Shown here: piece by piece, positions 44,371 to 56,509 of the stretch
Numbering within the stretch: the first letter of the stretch is position 1
Layout of the letters: every line of letters begins with the position of its first letter
Origin: Furcasterigmium furcatum
Taxonomy: Eukaryota; Ascomycota; Sordariomycetes; Glomerellales; Plectosphaerellaceae
Assembly (NCBI GenBank): GCA_001599815.1
Contig: BCIA01000001.1
Location: forward strand, 62,001-126,000
Length of the DNA stretch: 64,000 nt
Direction: 5' to 3'
The notes under the pieces: generated by a model
What the model saw: the letters and a program-made list of their open reading frames with translations, nothing else
The model's database searches: none
What the model was told of the DNA's origin: nothing
Made by a program: the position numbers and the translations under genes

Positions 44371-46107
44371 TCAGGTCTTGAGCATCGCGTTGAGGACAGT
44401 CTCCTGGGTCCGCTTCTGCAGCGACTTCTGGACCGGCTTCGGGTCCTCGAAGATCTCGTTGATCTCTTCGAGGGTTCGGTTCTGGAAATGGTCAGCAAAA
44501 GGTAACTCCAGATTTTAACGGACGGCATGCTCACCTTGGTCTCGGGGAAGAAGAAGTACACGATGATGACCTCAAAGATATCCCAGAAGATGAAGACAAG
44601 GTAGTAGTAGTAACCAATGGCGCCGATGGCAACACCGGTCGTGTACTGCCCCACGATGCCGGCGATTCCGGCCACGAGCTGACCCGTGGCGTTACCCTTG
44701 GCGCGGTTCTCGGTGTCGAGCACCTCGGAAATGTAGAACGGCTGGAGGGGTGTGATGCAAAAGGCGAAGATGATGGAGAAGATATAGATGAAAGCGATGC
44801 CTGAGTGTCCAGCAGCAACGTTGCCCTCGACAGTAGATGAATATGAGAGACCGGTGACGATGGACAGTGACAGCGCGCAGCCTGCGAAGCCTGCGAGGAG
44901 CAGCGGGCGCCGGCCAGCACGATCAGCAAGCATGGAACCGACGACGGCGGCGATCCAGGAGATGACGGGGTTCAGAGCGTTGAGCAGTAGCTGAGTCTGC
45001 GCATCATCGATGCCCGTCTGCTGCACGATGACCGGGAAGTAGTAGCCGACGAGTGCGTTGCCCGAGTACTGGCCGAACCAGGAGAAGGCGACGACGCAGA
45101 CGAGGCGGCGGCGGGCTGGAGCGGTCTTGAACATGCCGCTGTAGTCCCACCAGCGCTTGTCGGTGCCGTCCTGAGAGATCTGGGCGCGCATCTCGGCCAG
45201 CTGCAGGACGACCCATGGGTTCTCGGGGGATCCCTCGCCATGGTGCTTGACCAGGACTGCCTCTGCATCCTCCTGGCGGTCCTGGGCCATGAGCCAGCGG
45301 GGCGTGTCGGGGATGAAGAATACACCGCAGCAAATGTAGATGGAGCTGGCCATCTGCAGCCAGCTAGGCAGACGCCAGGTGATATCTCCCGAGAGGAAGG
45401 CGGTGCCGTATGTCACCCACGAGGCGATCATGCTTCCGACAAAGTAGTTTGTCTGCAGAAAGGCACAGGCTGGGCCGCGGAAATAAGGGTGGGCCATCTC
45501 GGTGACGTACGTGATGCCGGCAACATTCAGGAAGCCCTGGCCGAACCCGACCTATCGATCCGTTAGTCCCTCGGAGTTTGATATTAGAGGTACTAGAAAA
45601 GTCGCACCATCCAGCGCCCTGCAAGAAACATATTCATATTGGTGGCGGGAGCCATGATACAGGTGGCGACGATGACCAGGAACGCGCCGGTGAACATGCC
45701 CCAGCGGCGGCCAAAGCGGTCGTTGACAGGTCCGGCAAACGGAAGGGCCGTGACACACCCGATGTTGTACATGGCGAAGACAAGGCCTGTCCCCGAGCTC
45801 GCCTGCTTCCTGAGAAGAATTAGCAGGGGCGAAATTATTCGTGATAAGGGGCTACATACATGCCGAAGTAGGCGAGGTACTCCGGGACGGCGTTGATGGC
45901 TCCCATGAGGGAGCTGTCGTATCCCTGGAGGATGATGCAAAAGTAGCCAACAGACAAGATTCCGTACAGTCTGATCATGTACATGCTCGTGCCGCTGGGG
46001 TGGCTGTCAATGGCATTGTCGGCGATCGTCAGGAGGTGGTCCCCGATCTTGTCGGCGTGATCCACCGGGGCCTCATCGGCGTCGAGCCGTTTCTGTTCGA
46101 CGGACAT
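44371..46107 (-). CDS. MFS sugar transporter, lactose-permease-like
   Basis: 525-residue sugar:proton symporter from exons 46107-45860, 45809-45608, 45551-44535 and 44481-44371. Sugar porter motifs: GYDSSLMGAINAVPEYLAYF after TM1, GPVNDRFGRRWGM, GQGFLNVAGITYVTEMAHP, PDTPRWLMAQDR, LADRAGRRPLLLAG and FFPETK joined by the last splice to NRTLEEINEIFED. The sequence resembles fungal lactose/galactoside permeases (LAC12-like). It is divergent from the GH2 beta-galactosidase across a 530-bp shared promoter, the classic permease/beta-galactosidase pairing, so the cargo is inferred to be a beta-galactoside such as a galacto-oligosaccharide. Confidence 0.9.
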
Positions 46108-46637
46108 GATAACAGTAGGGTAGCCAGAGAATAGGATGACGTGATGAGGAGTGAAGGATGCACCAAGACGTCAAGGAGGGCTGCCGTCATGAGCCCTTTT
46201 ATGCAGGTGACCGCAGAGCGATGTAGTCATCTTCGGGGGTCTAGCCAAGATGGTCGGACCACGCTGCGGAGCATGATCCGGGGAAACGTGGGAAGCGAAC
46301 GTCCGGGGTCCGGGGATGTCGCCAAGGAAGGCTGGTCGGATGTCGGATGCCACCCAGGGACCGGCACACAGATCGCACGACTCTTCGGGACTACATCCGA
46401 CAATCGAACAAGGATATCGGAAGCACTAGGCGAGATGTAGTAGATTCTTCCGTTGCTGTGCCTCACCGTCTCGGAGTTTCGGAGCATCAGTAGCCGGACC
46501 GGGATTCTCCAAAATATGCTTGTCCTCGGAGAAACCCTGGACGGTGTGACATCCGAATCAAGCGCGATAAATGACCACTCTTCTCTCTCGATGCGGACAG
46601 AGGGCTGACTGCACGTCTCCCACGGGATCTTCTCACA
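46108..46637. promoter_or_regulatory. Bidirectional promoter, MFS carrier / GH2 beta-galactosidase
   Basis: 530 bp dense in CGG/CCG triplets. A CGG-N5-CGG element lies at 46472-46482 (CGGAGTTTCGG). TCGGATGT or its complement appears at about 46335, 46389 and 46552. These are candidate sites for a Zn2Cys6 regulator controlling both genes. Confidence 0.55.
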
Positions 46638-49600
46638 ATGGCTTCATTTCCTCCCTCCACCCCGGACTGGAACAATCTCCAGGTCCTTCACCGGAACACC
46701 CTCGCGCCGCGGGCTTCTTTCTTCAATTTCAAGAGCGTCGAGCGAGCCCTTGCATACGATGTGAAGCAGTCAGAGGCAGTGAGCCTCGGAGGCTCCTGGA
46801 AGTTCGATCTCGCACGGTCGCCGTTTGAGGCGCCGCCCATGTACACGGCAGGCTTCGATGCCTCGGGCTGGTCCGATATCGAAGTGCCCTCCATGTGGCA
46901 GACAGAAGGGTTCGGGGGACCGGCATACCTCAACAAGCAGTACGGGTTCCCGGTTGACCCTCCGAACGGTGAGTGACCCAGGCATTTCCAGACGTGTTAT
47001 GCCTACTGATGCCGGATGCAGTGCCCTTTGAGGAAAACCAGACAGGAAGCTATGTGCGCCGGTTCACATTGCCCGAGTCTTTCGCTGGGTCGCAGATCCG
47101 CCTCCGGTTCGAGGGCGTTGACTCGAGCTTCCACGTTTGGCTGAACGGAGTCGAGGTTGGCTACTCCCAGGGATCCAGAAACCCCTCGGAATTCGACATC
47201 ACAGCTCTGGTCAAGGACGAGAACGTGCTTTGTGTCCGAGTGTATCAGTACTGCGACGGATCGTACATCGAGAGCCAGGATCAGTGGCGCAGCTCCGGCA
47301 TTTACAGGGATGTCTTCCTTGTGGCCTTTCCGGAGAACCGCATCGAAGACTTCCACGTTGTTACCGACTTAGACGACGAGTATCTGGATGCAATGCTGTC
47401 CGTCAACGTCGACGTCAAGGGCGAGGGCGACCTCCGTCTGGCTCTGTATGACACCCACGGAAGCGAGACCATCGCGACAGAAGTCAAGCCTGCTCCCGGC
47501 GGGGAGGGCCGAGTGAGCTTCTCGATTCCCGTCAAGTCGCCCCAGCTCTGGACGGCAGAGACCCCGACTTTGTACCACCTCTGCTTGACCTTTGGAGACC
47601 AAGTCATCTCACAGCGGGTTGGCTTCCGCAAGGTCGAGATCAAGGATGGGCTCATCAAGGTGAACGGGAAGCGCGTCTGTTTCCGTGGTGCCAACCGCCA
47701 CGAACATGTCAGTATCCCGGAGTTCCTTTTCCCTTATTCTAGCTGTTTTAGGAGTTCTGAAATAGGTTGATGCTCGTCAGACACGATGAGTAACTCCCAA
47801 CACTTCCACAAAGGGCAATCACTAACTCTGGGGGGTTGATAGCATCCTGTCAAGGGACGCACTGTTCCATACGAGTTCTTGCGGCAGGATCTCCTGCTGA
47901 TGAAGCGCCACAACCTGAACGCCATCCGGACATGCCACCAGCCCAGCGACCCACGTCTCTACGACCTCGCGGACGAGCTGGGCCTCTGGATCATGGACGA
48001 GGCTGATCTCGAATGTCACGGATATGAGATTGTTGAAAACGCAAACCTGTCCCAGACGGAACGTCTTCTCACAGAGGACGAGCAGAAGGCCATCTCTTTC
48101 TGGCGTGCCGGAAGATGGCTGTCGGATAATCTCGAGTGGGAGGCTGCGTACGTTGACAGGGCACAGCAGATGGTCGCTAGAGACAAAAATCACCCCTCGG
48201 TCGTCATCTGGTCGCTCGGCAATGAAGCGTTCCAGGGCCGCAACTTCCAGGCCATGTACGACTGGGTCAAGTCGTATGATACGACGCGGCCCGTCCACTA
48301 CGAGGCCGATGTCGATGCTCGCATCGTCGATGTGGTGTCTACAATGTACCCGCCACTCGACAAGATACGGTCCTTTGCTGAGAACTGGGACGGCAAGAAG
48401 CCACTATTGCTGTGCGAGTTCATCCACGCCATGGGGAACGGGCCTGGCAACATCCGCGAGTACATCGACCTGTTCTACCAACATCCCCCTTTGCAGGGCG
48501 GATGGGTCTGGGAATGGGCCAACCATGGCCTCCTCACCACGTCCTCGGAGGGCGTCGAGTATCACGGTTATGGCGGCGACTTTGGTGAGATCCAGCACGA
48601 CGGACATTTTCTGCTGGACGGCGTGCTGTCCTCTTGGCACGAACCAACGCCCGCTCTGCTGGAATACGCCAAAGCCCTCGAGCCGGTGCGGCTGGTTGAG
48701 GGCACTACCAAATATGTCCGAATTGTCAACCGCTATGACTTCATCGATCTCTCCGCCTTGAGGGCCGAGTACAAGATCGTGGAGCCTGACTTCGTCAAAG
48801 ACCTAGGAGAGCTAGCCCTTCCGTCGGTTCCGGCAGGAGAAGTCGCTAAAATTGACATCTCCAGTCTGGAGCTTGACAATATCTCTGGAAAAGATGCCGT
48901 GTACCTCGAAATCAACTTCAGGCAGCGCGACGCCTCGCCCTGGATGGAAGCCGGCGCCGAGGTCGCTTGGCTTCAGGTACCCATCCATACTCCCGAGAAC
49001 ACTGTTCCTGTGCCAGCAAGCTCCGTCCCTATGACAATCACCGCGAATAGGGAGACCACCCTGGTGATCGAGTCTGCAGAGGCGCGCTGGAAGTTTGACG
49101 TCCTTCGCGGGAGCCTTGCTTCCTGGTCACGGGAGGGCGTCGAGATCTTGCACTCCGGGCCGCAGCTGGGCATCTACCGCGCTCCTACGGACAATGACAT
49201 GGGCGTTGGCAAAGACTGGGCAGAGAAGCAGGTAGCATGGGCGCGCCCATACACGCGCGGCGCCACCTGGAACGTCGATGCCGGGACAGGGGCCGCTGTA
49301 GTTGAGGTCGAGCAACGCCTTGCTCCGCCATCGTTGGAGTGGGCAATCAATGCGAAGCTATCCTACACCTTCTGGGGCTCTCGGGTCCTCATCAAGGTCT
49401 CAGGCAAGCCGAGCGGGCGCAGCGTGCCGAAAGTCCTGCCGCGAATCGGCCTGACTCTTGCGCTCATGCCTGGGTTCGAGAACACAACTTGGTTCGGCCG
49501 CGGGCCCGGCGAGAGCTACAAAGACAAGGCGCAAGCGCAGAGGTTCGGCCGCTTCTCGATGCCCGTAGAAGAGTTGGCGGCGGGATACGAGTTTCCCCAG

Positions 49601-49978
49601 GAGTTCGGCAACCACACCAATACCACCTGGGTGCGGTTCGATCATCAGGAGAATGGTGCCGGTCTCAAGGCCCGTTTTATCGACAGGCCCGACGGCTTCG
49701 ACTTCCAAGCCTCGCACTATGACGTGGTTGATATCGAGCGGTCGCAGCACGCCCACGAGCTGCAGCGGTGCAGGAAGGACGAGGTCATCGTGCGCCTCGA
49801 CATGGACCACCAGGGTCTCGGAAGTGAGAGCTGTGGTAAGCATGTCCCTTTGAAACATCGCATCGCTGAGTTAACAAAAAGTACAGGCCCACCAGCTCTG
49901 CCAGAGAACACTCTATTCACAGCCCCCTTCGAGTTCTCGGTCCTGATCGAGTCTTGCGGAGTGGAAAAGGGCATATAG
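46638..49978 (+). CDS. GH2 beta-galactosidase, intracellular LacZ type
   Basis: 1033-residue glycoside hydrolase family 2 enzyme from exons 46638-46968, 47022-47707, 47843-49835 and 49887-49978. Layout matches E. coli LacZ: sugar-binding domain (SLGGSWKFDL, VPSMWQTEGFGGPAY), Ig-like domain, TIM barrel (RGANRHEH joined to HPVKGR, RTCHQPSDPRLYDLADELG), acid/base Glu near residue 467 in WSLGNE, nucleophile Glu near 531 in LLLCEFIHAMGN, then the C-terminal beta-galactosidase small-chain domain (GRGPGESYKDK, PQEFGNHTNT). No signal peptide, so cytosolic. It would hydrolyse imported beta-galactosides to galactose. The last intron (51 nt) is a multiple of three without a stop, so the unspliced form would add 17 residues. 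Confidence 0.93.
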
Positions 49979-50270
49979 AAGAAACTTCACGATGACCAGG
50001 AGGTCATTTTACGCACCTTTGATGGGATAGCAGCCCAAGGGGTAGCCCAACACCTATCGAGCCATAGCATCCGACGAAGATGAAGATGGCAGAGGACGGA
50101 GAATCGCCGGCTTCTTGCACTAGAACTTGTCACCACTCGGTATAAATCCGATCAAACCGTGTCACAGAGAATAGTGACATTAGCTATCTACCTCTGATTA
50201 GTCCGTCGCTTCGATGGCAGAATCCCAGTCACCCACCTCCCCAGCAACCTACGGTCGGGACAAGAAAATG

Positions 50271-51608
50271 TCACCTCCAAGGCACAGTGATCCCCTGCTC
50301 GTGCGACTCACGGGCCAGTTCGATGACACGGATGGCATCCCGAGACTGTTGGGCCTTGACCTCCAGCTCGCCCGTGCCGTTGATGGCGTGCGCCACGTTT
50401 TGGTACAGCTCCATCCACTTTCCGGTGATGGTTGGGTACCTACCCGTGTATTTATTCGTCCTGTTGTCGAAAGTCTGGTACCGACGGTCGAACTCATCGT
50501 ATGTAGTCAAAGTGCCCTGCAACTCATCGGACTCGACCCCGAAAGAGGGATGCAGGGGTTTGACACCCTTTTCGATGTCCTCCTCTTGAGGACAGGTTGA
50601 GCGCTGCTGAAACTACTCGGCGTCAGCTTTTACGGCGTGTGGTTAGAACCACGGCGACTGACCTTGATGTAGGAGCCCTTGGTGCCGCGGATGAGGAATT
50701 TCAGCTGCTGCTGGAGGGGCGTGGTCACGGATGTTTTGACGGTGACGAGGAGGTCCCTGTCGGCATATTGCAGGATGATCGTGAAGGAGTCCTCGACTTC
50801 GCTCACCACGCCGCGCTGGGCTCTGAAAAACGCCGTTATGGAGGAAGGCAGGCCGAAGAGCACCAACGCCTGGTCGATGCTGTGCGTGCCTGTGGCAAGG
50901 CCTGTCAGCCATGTTACAACCCACCTGCGAGGGACCGAACTTACCAAGCCCAAACGCCAGACCGTCCCCGGGTGTGTATTTGGTCGCGGTCAGGTAGCTG
51001 AGCCACGCTGGTGACTCAAAATCGTAGAAGATCTCCGCCTCCTTGACCTCGCCAAAGGCGCCTTGCTCGTGGAGCTGCCTCAGAGTCCGAAATCCTCCAT
51101 CCTGGAAGGCTTAGTTTGGATGATTCTGCTTGAGCCGCCGGAGAGCTCACCCATCTCCTGTTCTGGAAGCACGTCGCGATCAGTCTCTTTTCGTTCGCCA
51201 GGCCAATGACGCGGTCAGCCTCCTCAGATGATCTCGCGAACGGCTTATCGACGATCACTGTCTATGTTAGTGGGATTCCGAAGTAATCTAAATCCTGAAA
51301 GACGAACCATGCTTCCCCGCCTGCAATGCCTTCTCAGCAAACAGCGCGTGGGTGTCATGGTGCGTGGCTACGACGACAAACTGGATGTCCTGGTCGTCGA
51401 AGAACTCCTCAGGGGTACGGTAGTGGCGAACATCAGGATGGTCAACTGTACAGTGAGACCCCGGCGTGCTGCCAGCCTGGGGTGCCTCTGCGCGTTGCAA
51501 GATCGCGATGATCTGGTAGTCGGGGATGGCCGAGATGAAAGGGATGTGGAAGTTCTTCGCGGAGCCGCCGTAGCCAACAACGCCGACCTTGATGGGCGCC
51601 ATGTTCAT
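50271..51608 (-). CDS. GFO/IDH/MocA-type NAD(P)-dependent oxidoreductase
   Basis: 377-residue sugar or sugar-acid dehydrogenase-type protein from exons 51608-51308, 51257-51151, 51101-50945, 50889-50663 and 50612-50271. The N-terminal Rossmann fold has IKVGVVGYGGSAKNFH and VVATHHDTHALFAEKAL; the catalytic Lys is in VIVDKPFA (about residue 105) and the His in GLGTHSIDQALVLFG. The substrate domain holds an open beta-sheet and ends HEQGITVPWR. Start at 51608; a second ATG two codons later is equally possible. A TATA-like box lies near 51661. Within the cluster it may oxidise a released sugar such as galactose or a derivative; that is inference. Confidence 0.9.
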
Positions 51609-51732
51609 CTCAGAGCGAGGATAGTAGTTGTCACATGCCCTTATTATTCGCCCAACTGCTGGGTATATATCCTAGAGTGTGGCGTTTTGCAAAATGGGCT
51701 TTGGTTTTACTTCGCCGGCCGCTTCCGAGACC

Positions 51733-51743
51733 CCGACACTCCG
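51733..51743 (-). promoter_or_regulatory. CGG-N5-CGG element before the oxidoreductase gene
   Basis: Minus strand reads CGGAGTGTCGGGGTCTCGG, three CGG triplets each five bases apart, about 125 bp upstream of the start codon. The first 12 bases also occur at 52977, where the flank GTCTC is kept with one G fewer. Confidence 0.55.
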
Positions 51744-51986
51744 TGCCGCTGTGCGGAGAAGATGACCCAAGCGACAAGCGTCAGGTGGTCGTGGTGGCGT
51801 CTGGCTTCAGGGGTACCCCCGGATGGCATTTCAAGCTGTCGGTCGCTGGAATCGAGGTTCCAATCTCCAGCGGAACGGCATCACGAAATGATACAGATTG
51901 GGAACTGAAGACAGTTGGCGAGGAATCTGTCGAAGGATACTTGAATGCTTATGGTTTTCTTTGTCGGTCCATCTTTAATCGGCTGC

Positions 51987-52731
51987 TCAAAAGTCCCAGG
52001 TCATGTCTATCGTGGCAGTATACGTGGTTTCAGTCTTACCCAGGCTACCCAGGACAACCCCAATCTCCCTGTGCTCATTTCTGGACGCCTCCCAGTTTTC
52101 AGCATCTCCAGTCAGGCAGACGACAACCCCGACGTTTTCGCGAGATGGAGCAGCGTTGAGGAACGCGTGTCCATTCACTGAAAGCGCACCCTCGACGTAT
52201 TTCTCCAATAATTCAGCCGCTTCGCGCTGCTTCTCGGGGTTGATCTCGAACCTGGAGATGGTGATGCTCTTAAAGGAGGGCGTCTTTGCGTCACCGCTGA
52301 GGATAACATGATGGCTGAAGAACTCGACATTAGATTTGAATAGGTCCCCAAAGCCGCTGTGTCACTCACCAAGCAAATGCAGGGTTTGAAGCGTCGATGA
52401 GCTTTGCAAACCCGGGTTTGAGAGACTGGTACCTCGCTCCGGGCTCGAAGACGTCCTTCTCCTCAGCCGACGTCCAGTCAACTAGCAAGAACGCCAATTG
52501 GGGATCCTCTCGAACAGTTCCCAACATAGCTTTGCGTGAAATGGGAAACTCGCGAGTTATCTCCATCGTTTCAGCGAAGCGAGATCGAAACTTTGGATTG
52601 TCAGTCGGTTCCCAGGTGCTTGCGACAGAACCACCCACCTCCTCGATCGATAGATCACTTCTGCGAAACGTGCAAATTTCAACTAATCTTCCGGGGCCGG
52701 AATGACGTGGGAAGACGACGGGGAAAGACAT
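51987..52731 (-). CDS. Small protein of unknown function, possible two-domain ABM-like fold
   Basis: 229-residue protein from exons 52731-52370 and 52314-51987 (55-nt intron, acceptor CTTCAG chosen to keep the frame CHHVILSGD). No signal peptide or membrane segment. It seems to contain two similar alpha/beta halves (LAFLLVDWTSAEEKDVFEP, and a second half around ITISRFEINPEKQREAAELL and VVVCLTGDAENWEAS), which would suit dimeric ferredoxin-like antibiotic-biosynthesis-monooxygenase relatives, but no defining motif is visible. It is divergent from the PhyH-type dioxygenase across a promoter with three CGG-N5-CGG elements, so it is probably co-regulated with it. Confidence 0.72.
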
Positions 52732-53261
52732 CTTGAGGTGTTGTCGGCGGCGAGAATGGTGCTGAATGGTGACTGGCGCACACAGTCGTGATCTATGAGT
52801 TTCTTATACAGACCTGCTCGGCCCAACCCCGACATACAGCCTTGGATGCATCTTTTGGCAAGCCCGTCCGATCTTTGCACTATCTTCATCCCCGCTACCG
52901 CCCCCCCAAGCGGCGGGACCTTGCCGAGAGTCCTGAGAGTCGTACCCTAAAAACGGGATGTCGGTTCTGGTGGCATCGGAGTGTCGGGTCTCCGCCACCC
53001 CCCTCATCCCCCTCATCTCAATTCACGAGGTCAGACTCGGAGTATCGGGAGTGATGCATCCCTCTCAAAGTGACAAGCACTTCCGTTCAGTATGGTCGGG
53101 AATGATGCGGGGAGTATCCTGGATCATCCTCCAACACATTCCGTGCATTCGCATGCTTTTGGAGTAGCTTAGGTATATATGCAATGGACGGGCAATGGCC
53201 AACCTCTGGTACTGTGTCAAAGTCGACCACAAGTCGAGTAACAAATCGCGAAACAGTTACC
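52732..53261. promoter_or_regulatory. Bidirectional promoter with three CGG-N5-CGG elements
   Basis: Sites at 52954-52964 (CGGGATGTCGG), 52977-52987 (CGGAGTGTCGG) and 53038-53048 (CGGAGTATCGG), all on the plus strand, within 100 bp, between the small unknown gene and the dioxygenase gene. A TATA-like TATATAT lies near 53174, about 90 bp before the dioxygenase start. Confidence 0.6.
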
Positions 53262-54383
53262 ATGCCAGCAGCAAAGTCCACGATCCCCCTTGCCTTTCAG
53301 CAGCCTCACATCGTCAAGTTGACGGATGATGAGCGGGCGTCCGGGAACCTGAGCGACCTGAGCATGGGCGAGGCCATTGCCGCCTTTCATCGGGATGGCT
53401 TGGTTGTCTTGGAAAATGCCGCCGACGTCGACCATGTCGCCAAGCTTAACGGCCTCCTCAGCGCGGATGCCGCAGAAATGGCGAAGCTGCCAACCACGCA
53501 CTTCAACGACGTATGAATTTTCTCTCCGCCTCCTAAAAGATGACTTGCTGACGCAGTACAGAACGGAACAGGCGAGGAATCGACGGGGAACATGTCCCAG
53601 GGCCCTCCCCTCGCACCTGACCTCATGTACACCGATATCTGGGCCAACAAGCTCGCCTCGGCCGTCATCTCGAATATCCTCGGCCCCAACCCTCGTGTCA
53701 ACTATGTCAACGGCAACACTTCCCTCAGCGGCTTCAAGGGTCGTCAGATGGTCCATGCCGACCTGACCTTCAACCACGGTACCTTTCCATTCGCCATCGT
53801 GGCGAACTACTACCTGATCGACGTCTCGCCCGCCAACGGCTCCACGGAACTGTGGCTCGGTTCCCATCGTGACACCTCCTTCCGCGACCATCGTAACTGC
53901 GTGGCCGTAGATGAAAACGCCGTGAACAGCAGCAATGGATCCCACGAGGGGTACGACAAGTCCAAGGAGTCCAGCTTCGGAATCCGCGAGGAACTCCTGG
54001 AGGAGCGCCGCGCCTGGGCGCCCCCGATGCAGCCCACAATCAAGCGTGGCTCCGTCGTCCTCCGCGACCTGCGCCTCTGGCACGCGGGCCTGCCGAATCC
54101 CACCCCCGATCCGCGGATCATGCTGGCGTTCGTTCACACTCCGGAGTGGTACCAGTGCCCTGCCCGCGTCGTGCTCCCCGAGTCCTCCCGCCCCCTGATT
54201 GAAGGCTGGTCTGAACGCAGACAGCACCCCGTCCACTACCATGCTCACTTTGTGCCCGAAGGCATCGACCACAAGGCAGTCAAGTTCAACCCGAACTTCA
54301 GCAGTGCGAACAAGGGGTATCTGAAGTTCTTGCCTAAGGGCATCAGCATGGGGTTTGTTTTTGGTTCGGAGACAGATGATTGA
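53262..54383 (+). CDS. Phytanoyl-CoA dioxygenase (PhyH) family oxygenase
   Basis: 356-residue Fe(II)/2-oxoglutarate-dependent dioxygenase from exons 53262-53510 and 53562-54383 (51-nt intron, donor GTATGA). The iron triad is visible: His148 and Asp150 in MVHADLTF and the distal His257 in RLWHAGLPN; the 2-oxoglutarate Arg is likely in DPRIMLAF. N-terminal helix SMGEAIAAFHRDGLVVLENA is typical of PhyH proteins. No signal peptide. Members hydroxylate varied small molecules, so the substrate is unknown. It shares a CGG-rich promoter with the upstream divergent gene; its 3' end faces the Zn2Cys6 regulator 54 bp away. Confidence 0.9.
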
Positions 54384-54437
54384 GATCGAGTTAAACAGTC
54401 CATACTTGGTAGCAATTTCATTCTACTCGAGACTGGT

Positions 54438-56509
54438 TCACCTTTCCACTGGGATGCCTGCCATGCGCATCAAGCTCTCGATCCTATCCGCCTTGGCCTT
54501 GGTAGCGGCGCTCGCCCCCCAGATGCTCATCCCCTGCCAGGCCACGCGGACGGCGTCGGCCGCGCTCGGATGCACGACGCCCAGACTCTGCAACCGCGAC
54601 GAGCTGTAGGCGCAGACCAACAACAGAGTTATCGCGTAGAGCCCGACGAGATTCGCCTGAAGGAACAGGCTCCGGGCGTGAAGTAGGGACTCGACGCCGT
54701 AGATGTAGAGCACCGCGAAACGGATGGACCGCTTAGCCAACTCCATGACCGTAAAGGGTGCCGTGTACATGGCCATCGACGGGGACTGAGCGGCCCCGGG
54801 ACTCGGGTGAGCTTGGTCTAGCGGGAAGGTCAGGAGGCGAATCACGTTCGGCCAGAACATCATGCACTGGAACGCGTAGTATTGGGCCCGGAGGTAGACC
54901 TTGCGGGGGTCGATTAGGGGGCGTAGTAAGACGGCCGCCCCTGAGGGCTCCTCCAAAGGAAACGCCATCGGGGTCGGGAGGCTCTCGTGCCACCCCTTCA
55001 GCTGGTTCGAGATCTCGTCCGAGACAGTCGGCTCGTAGAGCGTCAGGAGGTTCCAGCCGATGCCGTTGCGGGGGCTGACGAAGATGCGGCGCAGCGCGAT
55101 CTCGGCGGAGAACCAGTAGATGCCCGGCTCCTCGTAGTCGCTCGTGGGGAGAGGGACGTGCTCGTGCAGGTCTTGCAGCATGCGGGAGCTGTACGGGATG
55201 AAGGCTTGCAGCTCGTGCTCGAGGAGATAGCAGGCCCAGTAGGCGCGGTGCACGAGCTCCCGATATTCCGGATCGCCTTGTAGCCGCTGCTTGCGTTGGA
55301 GGAGCACTACGGCCTTGGTTGACGCGATGTGGATGGACTCGTAGGCCTGGATCGGGCGGAGCGCGTGGAGTAAGTAGAATGCAACCAGGATGTGGCACTG
55401 GACGATGTGGATGTCGTGTCGTGCGGTCTGGCCGGCGTCCAGCAGCTGGCTGGCTACGCGAAAATAGTCCAGGCCAGGCAGGGAGTCTGGGCTACTGTCC
55501 TCGGCAAAGCTCCCCACGGCCAGGATGAAGAGGGTCAGAGGGGTGGTGGGCTCCAGTTGATCGAAGCCCGTGTCTGAGGCAAGCGAGACGAGCTCTGAGC
55601 AGGCCTGCCGGCCCATGATGGGGCACCAGGGGAGGACCTCTCGCGAAAAGAAATCTCCAAGCTGCCAGCAGCGCCGGGGACTCAGATCCAAGTCGTCTAT
55701 GTGGACTGGAGGGCCGGTGAACAGCGCTTCTCCTTGGATGAGCTCGTCTTCCAGGTCGTCCTCGTGGTCGTTCAGGCCTAGTGGTGCCAGCTCAGAGGGA
55801 CATGGCTGACCCGAGAGCCTGGATAGGCCGGCCAGGTTGATACCAATGGTGGTTGAGCTCTCGGCTTGGCGCCATTCTGCAAAGGCACCGGGGGTCTGAA
55901 TTGGGGCTGTGGCTGCCGGGGACGCGTGGAAGTAGTCTCCCTGGGTGCGAGGGTGGGCGTCACGCTGCTTCAGGAGCTCTTCGATCCTTGTGAGCCGTGT
56001 GATGACCTCGTGCTCGTCGACGGCTGGCCCGGTGACGTTCAGGGCAGCACCAACAGGCAACAGACTCTCCTGCTGCTTCTTCGCTGGCGGTCTGGACTTG
56101 AAATTAACATCCATGTATCATGGGGGTGACAGGTAACCCACCTCCGGGCCTGGTTCGGCAAGCCGTCTCCGTCGGTCTCGTCGAGCTTCCGATAGGAGCA
56201 CTCAGCGCCGATCTCGAGGCAGAAGGAGCATGAAGGCCGTACAGCATCACATCGGGTCTTACGACCGCGACAACTCCTCTCTGTTAGCACAGTTAGGTCA
56301 CAATACGGCAGGGGTGCTTACATCTCGCAGGCCACGTTGACCCGTTTCTTCGGATAAGAGATCTTGGCCGGCGCTCCCCTTTTCCTCGCCGACATCCCGA
56401 CATGGCCGGGGTTGGCATCAGTGTCTCCAGACTCTCGGAGTTCTCTCATCGTGCTGCCGTGTCTCGCTCTGTATTTCGAGGTGTGTTGGAAGTGTCCATC
56501 ACAAGGCAT
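54438..56509 (-). CDS. Zn2Cys6 transcription factor of the cluster
   Basis: Up to 657 residues from exons 56509-56322, 56273-56142 and 56091-54438. The zinc cluster is split by the first intron: VNVACE plus one codon, then CRGRKTRCDAVRPSCSFC and EIGAEC, giving the canonical C-x2-C-x6-C spacing only with the acceptor at 56274. A linker and coiled coil (VITRLTRIEELLKQRD) follow, then a fungal-specific middle homology region with LGDFFSREVLPWCPIMG. Start is uncertain: ATGs at 56509, 56449 and 56395 are all in frame, the last giving a short MSARKRG leader. Divergent from the second MFS carrier; probably the local activator, binding CGG repeats. Confidence 0.87.

Noticed and set aside
56274..56321. 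Splice acceptor directly after CTAACAG for the Zn2Cys6 gene
   Set aside because: It shifts the frame out of the zinc cluster; only the AG at 56275-56274 restores the canonical C-x2-C spacing.
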